Shown here piece after piece: positions 53,652-64,000 of a stretch of 64,000 bases of DNA. The stretch comes from Callaeas wilsoni (taxonomy: Eukaryota; Chordata; Aves; Passeriformes; Callaeidae). The stretch's first letter is position 1. Each line of letters opens with the position of its first letter. Location of the stretch: the NCBI GenBank assembly GCA_013398955.1, contig VWPU01002878.1, positions 1 to 64,000 of the forward strand, in the 5' to 3' direction. Both the position numbers and the translations under genes were made by a program. The notes under the pieces are model-generated. The model worked only from the letters and a program-made list of their open reading frames with translations. It did no database searches and was not told the origin of the DNA.

Positions 53652-56600
53652 TTTTTTCTTTTTTTAGATGTGTTTTTGTGATCTGTAGATCAAATTTCCT
53701 GTTAGAAGGACTGGATTTGCCAGTATTTGGACAGATGAGGTAAAAATCTCCTCACTGTGCCATTGTTTGCAAAGGGAGATGGCTGCACCTACTCCTGCAG
53801 AATGGTGTCAAGTTTAAAAGAGCAGCTACTCAGTACATTTGACAAATGAAGACACAGATGAGATTATATGATCTCATGGTTTGGTAAATAGTGCATTATA
53901 AGGATGGTTTCCTTACAGTATTAGAAAGGAAAACAACTTTTTTTCTCTTCACTTTAGTGAATTACAGCTTTGAGATATCGAAGTTGTTTCTCTTCACTGA
54001 ATGAAAAATTGGAAACTGCCTTTAGTGCAGAGCTGTTGTGATGCGTGAATGTTTTTTCACACTGTGCACTATTAGTCTTCCTGTAGATTCTGAGTGATAA
54101 TGGCTTGTCAGTATCTGTTATCCTAAAACTCCAAAGTGGTTGAGCAGCTGTGTTTGGTGTGCAGTTTTAACAGTGATGCTAATTGCTTAATTGACATCAA
54201 ATATTAGTGATTCAATAAAACATCAGGCTGTTAGGAAAGCCTGCCTCTGTGGGTGTAAAGTACTTCTGTGTGGAGGAATAGAATCACAGCCTGGATGAAC
54301 AAGGCTATAGCTGATGCTGAGAATTTGTTGCTGTCAAATCTGTGGTTAGAGTGCACTATCCCTTTTAATCAAAAAGCATTTAGAAAAAAGTAGAAGAGAA
54401 TAGTGTTCAATGAAATGTACTTAGAGCCTGGCCAGGGGAGATTGATGGAGTTTTCAGCTGCACTTAGTGCATATTAACTGACTTGAGTGGTGCTCCTATT
54501 TATATTATTTGGAGAGAAAATATAATATCGAACTGAAGATTGTTGCTGGTAGTTATGCCCGAGTTAATAGTTCAAGTGGAGAGTCAGGAAATGTCATTCA
54601 ATGTTTCCACTGATTTCAAAATCATATGTTAAATCTCTTTACTAAAAATATGTGGAAAGACTTGGAATCTTTCAAAGTCAGTTACTTTTCCAGCAACTAC
54701 GACTAGCATCTTCCTATCGTCCTTTTGCTGTCACCCATTGAATACCAAGCCCCTTGTCTTTTCAGTAAATACATTTGTTTCAATTAAATCTAGATAAAAA
54801 TTACCAGAGTAGCATGAAGGTGAATCTCCAGCTAGTTTCGGTTTGATTTTTTAAATCAGAAAAAAATAAACTGCAGAAATATTTAAACTCTGAAGGTAAA
54901 ATCCTTAAGAGTTAACTGTCTCTGTTTAGTGTTAGGAAAAGATGCCGTAGTCTTTTGCTGGTCTTTGCTTTCGTGGTTGCTGACACTGCTTGAAAGAGTA
55001 AAAGCTATGTAACATTTCATTGATGTGCCAATAAAACTAAGTCTCGGTACATTGAGTATTTACACTATAAATAGAAGCAGATAATGCTAAGGTTTATTTA
55101 TGGTTTCTTGGACATATTCTTAATGGGCTTAAGCAATGGAACTTAAAAAAAGAGTGAATATAGTTCATTGTTCTGGCAGCAGCATCAGACTGCTTTTTTC
55201 AGTGACTCTGGTGTCATTCTCTAAGTTGTAATACCAGAGCACTAAAACAGCTGTCAGATCAGGATCTTTGGCTTTGGAGGCTGGCATTAGCGAACATTCA
55301 GTTGGTGTGTTTTGATTTCTCTACGTGGCCTATGACCTGATGTACAGTGCCGTTTTTCTAAAAGTATCTTTTTCTGCTTCACACAAGTGAGTTGCCTTGT
55401 TGCCATATTGAGCAGTGCATGTGACTTTATGCATTGCAGTTCAAACCTCACTGGCAAAGAGCCTGACCTTCCATGCTTAGTTTTTTTACACTTGGACTGA
55501 GTGGTTTGGAGGTTTGAAGTTGTTGAATTTGGTTAGTAAAGTGCATTTATTTTCTATTATCTATCAACATAGTGAAAAATAAAAAATGTTCTGTGTTACC
55601 GGATAGTTTGCTAGATATGCTTTTACGCATTTGTCGTAAATTTATCAATTCATCATAAAACCAGACCAAATTAAGCTAATAGAAGAGATTGTCTTCATTT
55701 TATATCAATGCTTAAAGTAATGCCTTGCTTTAGGGATACAAATTCCAGAGTGGTTGGTTTACTTAGCCCTGGAGTATTGTCAGCACTATCAGACCTGCAA
55801 ATACTGGCAGTAATGGCAGGAGAGTGCTCTTTAGAGCTCTGTCTTCCCCGGTTCATAGGTAATTTCAGAGGCCTGTTTTAACTGCGTCATGGTAAAGACT
55901 CAGTGTATATGGTAAAACTTTAAAAAATGTTTTTCTGAACTAAGAGCGTTGTCAAGCTGTCTTGGACTGGCTCATAATAATTATGAGAGAAATTGTCAAA
56001 CTGAGCCTCTGTAGAGGGAAGTAGAAGCTGATGGATTTCTTCTCGGTGTTCAAAGTTTGTGACGTTCCCATTAGCCCTTTATGTAGTCATCTCTGAACTT
56101 AGGCACTTATCAGGAGCAGTCTTTGTGTTGCTTTTATGTCTGGAATGTCCTTCCTAATGAAAAACTAAAAAATGTTGTGCAATTTAATGTATTTTACAGG
56201 AATATCTCACATTCCCTTGCATTTCTAGGAGTATTACGTGGCACAAGTGTCACTAGATAATCTGTGTGCATTGTACATTTAGTGCACTGACAAGATAAAG
56301 TATTATGTACCGATAAAATGGTAAAAGATACCATGTTTTGTTATTGCCTTAGAAGTAGGGTGGAATACGGAAACACTTCCTTCCAAAACATTTTAGCTTG
56401 CTCAAAGAATGTTACCTGGTCTTCAGAAATGGGCTGAAGGACACTTTACTTTTTGACAAGTCCACTTGGTGGTAAAGGAGAAGTCGTCTGACTGGAAAAT
56501 CAGTGCAATTTCTATACTGACCCATGTCCTAGTTTCAAATCTATGCTAGATATGGCATGGGAGAAATGTTCTGTGTGCACCCCCACTGAGCCGGGGCAGT

Positions 56601-58583
56601 CACAGAGCTCAGCATAAGCCCTGACTGCGCCATTGGTGTGTCTTATGGTGGCTGTCTTTTTTTACTTCCTTTGTGAACGGCTTCGTATAATGTATTAAGT
56701 GACTCTTTCAAGTTATTGGAAGTTGAATAACACATAAGAAAAATGTGAGGTTTACTTTTGGTTTTAGTTTTATGCCTACTATTGTGGTTTTGTCCTTTGG
56801 TATCTTCTGAACATAATGCCTTCGTTTTTTCTGTCATGTAAGAATCAAGTAATTATTTTGGGTCCTTTGTATCTGCTTCTAGTATCTACTTCTGGGATGG
56901 CAGGAGTTGCTTTTCTTTAATCCTTCTACTTCACTTTACATTTAACTTGATGACTTCTACTTAGCTATTTTGTGGTTAATAGTCTGTGTCCAATAGGTTA
57001 TCTTTTTATATTTTTGGTATTCTCTCCAACCTCAAGAAAGTCACGCACATTACATAGATAATTATTTTATTAGCTTAACTGCTCCAAATTTGCAGAGTAT
57101 TACAAGATTTTATACATCTATTCCCAATAAATTATGTAGAAAGTGATCTTTGGCTGTGTTGCACTTAGGCAGTGGAAAAATCACGCAGACATGAACTGAT
57201 GAAGAAAATGTTAGGGTGAATGGTTTTTAAGTTTGAGAACTAAATTTTGTTTTAGGCTTACTAGCCAAGTGTGTACTAGTAAAGTAAATGGACCTATAAC
57301 TCTTGGCATTAAGACTAGCTAGAAAAGAAGGTACCATGTCTATATGATTAAATTCTGTCAAGAACTGCACAGGTACATCCAGCTGCTTTGGGGAATGATG
57401 TTTAGGTTGTGTCAGGTACCAAAGTCACACTATTTGTTTGGGCTTAGTTTGCTCAGTGTCAGTCTGACAGTTCATCTATAGAGACAGACAAGCACCCCTG
57501 CCCAGGAGCACTTTCAGGACGTATTTAATGCACTAAATAAATGTAGCTGTTGAAGATGCAAAAAAGAAGCTTCCCTCTAATATGCTTAATGAAAGTATAT
57601 GTAAATGCATCATTGCAACATAAAGCAGAGGTTTTTAGTTTAAATTATGACATATTTAAATCACTCCAGATTTGACCATATGATGATAAAGTTGCTGATG
57701 CTTGGGCTTCTGCAAGTGTTAGGAATGTGTTCTGTGCTTCAAAAATGTTTTTCACAAGGTAGGTGTGATTTAGACTGTTGACTAAGGGACGGTCATTTTA
57801 TAATCCATGTCCCCTCAAAAAATTAATTTCTAAATTTAAAAAAATTGTTATTTTGGTTTTGTATAGATACTTTTCTGCAGTGATATGTACTTTTTTTTAC
57901 AGTTAATAAAACATAGAAATACTAATTTTAGGGAAGCTGTAGGTATGGTGGAATTTCATGATGTGAATGTGAACATTTGGCACACCTAATTTTTTCTACA
58001 GCTTTCATAAAAGAGGAAGTGTTTTGAGTGGACAAGCTGAGGTCTTTTCCTGGCAACCTAAGAGTCTCTAAGCTTGTTCATGTGTGGAGAAATGATTACT
58101 ACTAGTATTTCAGGAGAACAGAGTTTCACTTTGCTGCAAATGAAATACCAAGTTATGGCTGGCTAGTTTCAAAAATGTCAAGTGTTTGTCATATATAAAA
58201 ATACTTTAATTAGAACAGATTTTTATCAGTGGTGAAATGAGTAACAAACATGTAAATACTTACTGAATACCTAATTTGACTGAGAGTCTTAAACCATTCG
58301 TCCTTTTTTCAGTTACAAACAAAAAAGAATAGTGATTTTCATGGATGCGCTTTCATTGCCTTGTGGGACAGTGCAGTGCAATTAATGCAGAGTTTTGACA
58401 TTTGACTTGGCTTTAGGTGTTTTGGTGATCTTGAGCTGATACAGAAGAGTGTGAGGGGTCATGTTCTGGTGGCTGTGTATGTGTTGATGGTCAGGCATGT
58501 GATTAGTTCATTCAGTGTGTGACTCATGTTGCTGCAGAAATACAGGCTGAACTGACACAGTAACTCTTTTTTCCCCCCCATAG

Positions 58584-58706
58584 TGTGCTGGAGAAGAGAA
58601 TTGGGTGGACAGTCGGACTATTTACGTTGGGCATCGTGAACCACCTCCAGGCGCGGAAGCGTACATTCCACAGAGATTTCCAGATAATAGAATAGTCTCG
58701 TCAAAG
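58584..58706 (+). CDS. ATP11A: ATP11A coding exon 2 (residues 14-54)
   Basis: The exon encodes 41 residues, beginning CAGEENWVDSRTIYVGHREP and ending in NRIVSSK. The sequence is near-identical to human ATP11A as I recall it, with an apparent Tyr-to-Phe change in the PQRF motif. It differs clearly from ATP11B and ATP11C in the ENWVDSR and PPPGAEAY positions, while NRIVSSK is shared across class VI flippases. These residues form the cytosolic N-terminal segment before transmembrane helix 1, which lies in later exons not present here. The acceptor is a T/C tract followed by CATAG, and the frame joins exon 1 in phase 0. The exon ends on AAG followed by GTACCA, a donor with non-consensus +5. Reading through would add about 43 non-homologous codons to a stop near 58833. 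Confidence 0.95.
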
Positions 58707-61700
58707 GTACCAAGACTTTCTTTCATTCATTTAGATAAATCAGCTGAAGTTATTCTTTGTTTATTTATTTCTTTCAAGATTTTTCCTAGTCTTCCTGTAT
58801 ATTTTTCCTTTCCACAACCAGCAAAGGTCAAGTGAAGAGATCCGATTTCTTCTAGAGAAATTAATTGCTAAGTTGCACCTAAAATGAACAGAAATAGAAT
58901 AATTTCTCCCATGTTTACTGTAGTACATAGTATAGTACAATCTTTGAGTAATAATGTGCTTTTCCACGAAGAAAAAAGCAATTTTCATTTGAGGCAATCC
59001 TGGAGTAAATAAGATCTCCCTGAAGAAAGACTGCATCCTTTATACTTGAAAGCAATACCTCAGAGTACTAGAAATAATGTAATTTGTTGAGCAGTTAGAT
59101 TCATCATACTCTCTCCACCATAACAGTGTCATTCCCTTCAAAAGCTCATACTGTTTTTGTGAGGTTTTGTCAATAGTCTTTGTTATTCACATGAAAGTGC
59201 ATCATACTTAGTCTCGGTAGTGTGATACATTTGTGCTGTTTAGAAACCTTCCAGTTGTCCCTTACCTCAATTAGTAAGTTTTGACTTCCGTAAGGTCCAG
59301 CAGCTTTTTGTGAGCAGCTTTTTGGGATGCTGATACTTTCCAGCTGGCTTGCTTTAGCCAAAGGTTTATACTGCAGTGGCATAGAAACTTGAATGCTTGC
59401 AGGTGATGTATGGCTAAGAACTCAAGAACTACCAAATTTGTAATGTGCTTTGATTTTAATCCTCATGAGCTCACACCTTCAGCTAATTATGAAATAATCA
59501 ATTCAAAATCATACCTCCTCTACTGAGAATTTCTTTTTGAATAGTGTCTCAAATCCCCAGCCATTTTAAGAACCTTGGTAGCATTGTGATCTCAAGGAGC
59601 TGAGTGATTACCCTCATGGACCTGAACACTTGCCAGCCATTAACATAATGAAAGCCACTCTTGTCACAAATGGTGCGTCATTTCGCATGTGAGATTTTAT
59701 ATTTACTAGCTTCTTTCCATGCTTCATTCAAAGAAAGTGTACTAAAAGCAGTGTAGTATTTAGGCATTTTTAATTAGAGAAAATGTTTGAAAAGTAAGGC
59801 AGAATGAAGTACAGTCGGACTGGTACAGTGGGAAATCCTGTGCTCTACACATTGATTTGTGTTGCCTTTTGAATTATGGAAAAGTAAACACACTTAATGC
59901 AGATTTTTGTAGTCTTGTGACTTTTTAAAATTTTTTTTAATATCATGTGGTATGTATGTAAATAAAGCTATTGAAGTTATTGCTGCTACTTTCCTTGAAA
60001 TAAAAACATCCTGTTCAACTATGTTTTCACATCTTTTTGTGATTATTAAGTTAGTGGAAGTTGCTTTGCTTTGCAGAGTGAGATTTTTTAAGTATTTCTT
60101 AAACCTGCATTGAACTAGGGAATCTCTGCCAGCAATTAGTAAATATGTGTAACTTCAACCAGTTCAGGACAGAGACTTCACTATATTTTTAGGTCAATAT
60201 AAAGCATATTCATTTAAATATTTTAAATATTTTAAACTCTTTAGCTGTCAACTGTATCTGTAAATAGCCTTTCATAAACAAAAAGTATTAGTGGAGATAA
60301 ATACATTTCATATATACATTGTTTCTCAGTTTTTGTTTGTTGATTAAACTCTCATTTAAAAAATAAAATGTAGGTTGTCATTGTGGAAGTAAATACAGCG
60401 GTGATATTTCAGGGGGAATAGAATTCATGTAAATGCTTTGTAATATTGGACAGTTCCTTAGACTGCTGAAAGCAGTTTTAGTGACTGTTGCCTGTATATG
60501 AGAACTTTCCATGCTGTCACTTTCAAGTAATCTCTATTGTTCCCGTGCTCCATCCCAGCCAGCCTGAATAAAGCACTTTTGTGACTTGACTAACGTTCGT
60601 TCTGGTTCTGTAAGCTGCTGCCTCTTACCTTTTCACCCGTCCTTGTCCCTTGCTCGCTTATGAACCCTCTGGAGGGGACACCTATTACAGCATAGGGAAT
60701 GCAGACATGAATTTCCTACTAAATGCTCAAATGTGTAAAATTAAGATGGCAGATCCATAATTGTTAAAGGTACATGCTTGCAAGCACACTGTATAATGTT
60801 ACCTCAACCATGAAGGATACTTCCTTCATCCTTCATCAGCAAGACACCAACTAACTTTTAGCTGGGCTTTTATAGGTGTTTAGTACTTATGTAAGAAGGT
60901 GTATGATTGCTCTTCAAGGATGAGGAACTCTAAACTTCTAAGTACAGACTTTACCAATTTAAGACAAATTGAGTTTCTAAAAAGGGTAATTGAAAAGCAG
61001 GAAGGAAAAGTCATCAATTTGTCTGTCTGTCTGCTGCTTTACTAAAAAATGTCATGTCATAAAGCCCTGAAAAAGACATCATCTTGTCGTAATATGAACC
61101 TCAGACTTTAGTAGTCATTCTGAAGATACACTTTACTGTGCCTCACCACAGGCTTCCTGGTGTCAGCAAGGTATTTGATTCAAGTGAAGAGGGATATTTC
61201 ATGTACCTTGCAGTGTCACTGTGGAATGTGGTTAATGCTCTGTCTCCTTAATGATATATTCCTGATTGTGGAAAATGAAAGAGACAGACCTTGGCTAGAC
61301 AAAAGTGTTCTATTGGTTTGATGTGTTAATTCAATTATGATATTAACAATATGTTGCAAAAGGTGTATGTTGGAGTAGTAAAAGACAAAAACCCGTGTCT
61401 TTTGGATTGTGTATGCAGTTCCTTTTACCTTCTAGAGACAGTGACCTTTGTAACATGGATCCTTTTGTTGATGTAACTTTTAGCTACTTCAGCTGCCTTG
61501 GGTGTTGGCCTTTGAAGTAGCTGTTATGTGCCCTTGATTGAATTTATCACATGATAGTGCTGCAGCATGGCAAAACATCAGCTGATAGAAAAACCCCAAT
61601 GTTTCAAATGTAGAAGAAAGAAAGTCATTGAATTGACAGGGAGATGGCTGGCTTTGTTCTGAAAAAAATTATACGCATTTTCATACCATTTACTTTTAGG

Positions 61701-64000
61701 TAGAACTTACAGATTAAAAGGAAACTAAGTTAAACTAGGCAGCAATAGCAGCTACCACCACTTGGTGAGAAACAACCTTTTTTCTTTCTGAAACAAGATT
61801 TTACTTTTTGAAAAACTGATAAATTATAAAATAACTTCTTAGTGCAAAACTTCCTTAAGGTTCAGGCTTCATATTATTGTGCTGGGAATGTGATTTTGTA
61901 TTTAGTAGTCTCTAAAGGATTTCTCCTCTGTGAATTCCTTCGATAACTTTTAAGCCCATGTAAATTCTCAGAGTAAAGAACAGTTCAACTGTAGAAATGT
62001 TTGCCAAAAGAAACTATGAGCCTTCATTTTAAAACTTCCTGCTCATTTGAGTTCGTATTCCAGATACTTGAGTCTGACAATGACTGTTATCCCGTGTTTA
62101 TAATCTTGTTTCTGTTGGTGGTCTTCCACCATATTTCTTTCCAAGAGGAATAGCCTTAGCCTGTTCAATAATTGTTGGTGTGGAAGGTGCTCCATGCCTT
62201 TGCTCAAGTTTAGTCTGTATCTTTTCCCAAGCCAGTGGAATCATGCACAGATCATTCAATACATAGCAAACTATGGATTTATGTAGTGGCGTGATGATGT
62301 TTTTAGCTTGTTATTAATTTAATATTTTTTCAATATCCAAACTCCCTTTTCTTCAAGTTAGTAGATTAACATTATAGAATTTTAGAATACCTTTATAGAA
62401 TTGCTATGCTTCAAGGATCTCATTTGTTGACAAAGTAGGGATTTGCACTTCTTGTTCTACCTCAATCAAAGAATTGAAGACTGATTGGACGTGTACATTT
62501 CTCTTAAACAGAGGGAAAAATTATACTGAAAATAAAATCTTTTTTCAGGCAATAACATGGAGTTCATAGGAACATGTTTAGTTACAACTGCTTATGGCTT
62601 TTGGGAAAAAAAAAACAAAACCAACCAAACAACCCCCCCCAAAAAAACCAAACCAAAACAAACAAAAACCATAAAGAAAGAACCAAAAATTTCAAAAATT
62701 CCTGGATGGGAATAGCCTGTTTAATGAGAACTGAGAGAACTTCCTGTGTCAGAGACACCTGCCAAAATTAGAAAATCTGTGAACTTTAGGCAGGAGAACA
62801 GATTCTCTCTTCCACTCCCCACCCCCCCCTAATACCACCCATAGAGGAAGTTGGGTTAAGAAGACTTTAAAAGGCTTTTACTCTTCATTTCAGTCTGTGG
62901 CTAATCAACACATAGTAGTTTGCCTTGGTGGTCCTGTCCACCTGCAAACTTTTACTGTCATAGTTTCTTAAATTTTACAGCTGTGGAACCCACTTGTACC
63001 TGGGTTACCAACATAGCTGGAGGCAGCAGGGATTATGCTCTCAGAAGATGATACTGAACAGTAGAGGGATATGACTCTTGAATGAAATGCAAGATTGACT
63101 CTACAGTGGATGCAGAACTATTACTTGAAGAATTTGCCCTAAAGAGATGTCACTGGAATTAAATTATACATGAAATTACAAAGTGCTCATTTGTGCTGTA
63201 GCTTTATTTCCTGTTCTTCCTTATAGAAGAGCACTAAGTTGAACTCAGGTGGGAGAACAGTATCACTTATTTCCTGCTTTGTAATACTGTATACTGTATT
63301 CATGGATCAGAAGTGATCCTGGTTTTGTTGCACAAATAATGTAATCTGTTGTCTGCCTGTTTCCTTAGGACTTCTTATCAAATACTGATCCAAACATTGA
63401 TTTCTGTGATAAGTAGCCTGAGACAGTAATGCTGCGTGTTGAGAATCCTATACATTGCAAGGGAAACCTTAGCTACCTTCAGTGCTAATCTGATTGAGAT
63501 GACTCACAATTAACCACAGTGACTAATAATTAGGTAAAGTTAAGTAATCCTGACGTGTTTCAGCAGATGTTGAAATATTCCTTTCTTTCAGCAGAAATTC
63601 ATGCCCTTGTGCTGTACCTCTTTCCTGCAGCACTTGCTCATAGTGCCATTATAAACACACTAAGACTGGGTGTGCTCTGTTTTCTCATTTTCTTGCCATA
63701 TTTAGAAGAAATGTTAATACTGAAGCTTAGGGAAATACTCACCCACCTCTGTCAAGATGAGCCATTTGGAACCCAGCAGAGACCTAGGCTGTCCTACACT
63801 TTTCCAAGGTGATGCTTCATAACTGGAAGGCTTTGTCTGGCCTCTCTAGGGCCATGACATAGCAGTTTCAAGATGAGGAATTCAAACACAGCCCTAAGCA
63901 ATGACATTTGAAAGTCAGAAAAGCTTCCACAGCCCACAGTGGGAAGAGGCATGGTCATATGTTTGTGAAGCTGATAAATAATGGTATAGCATACTCTGAG
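58707..64000 (+). other. ATP11A: ATP11A intron 2 (5' part; continues beyond the window)
   Basis: The intron begins with GTACCA directly after the Lys-54 codon. The next exon of ATP11A should start with codons for YTFWNF; no such sequence after an AG was seen to the end of the window. The interval is AT-rich with an A/C tract at 62606-62670, a C-run at 62822-62829 and a short direct repeat, AGCAGCTTTTTG, at 59299-59310 and 59313-59324. No other gene was recognised. Confidence 0.75.
62606..62670. repeat. A/C-rich low-complexity tract
   Basis: A run of A, then CCAACCAAAC units, a C8 run (62633-62640) and AAACC units, with no G or T for about 65 bases. It is a simple-sequence expansion resembling the shorter tract at 44335-44383. 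Confidence 0.85.

Larger units (their letters stand above)
377..58583 (+). other. ATP11A: ATP11A intron 1 (58.2 kb, phase 0)
   Basis: The intron begins with the donor GTGAGT at 377 and ends with a pyrimidine-rich tract and TAG acceptor at 58581-58583. A good branch-point candidate, CTGAC at 58552-58556, places its A 28 nt before the acceptor AG. Both ends are U2-type. No alternative coding exon was recognised inside. A very long first intron is normal for vertebrate ATP11A, from general recollection rather than measurement here. Its contents are described in separate entries. Confidence 0.85.
43047..58583. other. Distal intron 1 without recognised genes
   Basis: AT-rich sequence up to the exon 2 acceptor. 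It holds an A/C-rich tract (44335-44383), a T18 run (46909-46926), a 12-bp inverted repeat next to an AT-rich low-complexity tract (49553-49696), and a 20-bp tandem duplication (53612-53651). No RNA gene, CR1 element or additional exon was recognised. Confidence 0.55.

Noticed and set aside
54275..54300. AATAGAATCACAGCCTGG, resembling the start of an antisense CR1 end
   Set aside because: Only about 15 bases fit and the following sequence does not continue the CR1 pattern.

Overview
This is a vertebrate nuclear genomic window, most likely from a bird. The repeats point to a bird: several CR1 retrotransposon fragments, two of which end in the CR1-specific (ATTCTRTG)n 3' terminus, and no recognisable Alu, B1 or L1. 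The window is almost entirely non-coding. It holds the 5' end of one gene on the + strand, recognisable as ATP11A, which encodes a class VI P4-ATPase (phospholipid flippase). The species cannot be fixed from the sequence; chicken or another galliform is plausible but unproven.

Layout. Positions 1 to about 650 are a dense CpG island with GC boxes, the 5' leader with short upstream ORFs, and coding exon 1 (338-376, residues 1-13). A 58.2-kb phase-0 intron follows (377-58583), with a consensus GTGAGT donor and a branch point, pyrimidine tract and TAG acceptor at the far end. Coding exon 2 (58584-58706) gives residues 14-54 and ends on a GT donor with a weak downstream context. The rest of the window (58707-64000) is the start of intron 2. 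The next exon, expected to begin with codons for YTFWNF, was not seen.

The introns are AT-rich with stop codons in all frames. They contain CR1 pieces on both strands (about 12909, 24805, 32049, 34743 and 42761), a much older decayed LINE with a recognisable reverse-transcriptase segment (about 26900-27740), simple-sequence tracts, two perfect 12-bp inverted repeats (8832-8860 and 49553-49583), and an isolated CpG-rich block (about 40620-41400) that stands out from everything around it. That block contains the only ambiguous base (N at 41268) and is the best candidate for an unannotated promoter, enhancer or inserted element.

No tRNA, rRNA, CRISPR array, intact transposon or second protein-coding gene could be supported. 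Most open frames are chance ORFs in intron sequence. I found no convincing undescribed biological system; the findings are modest and ranked accordingly.
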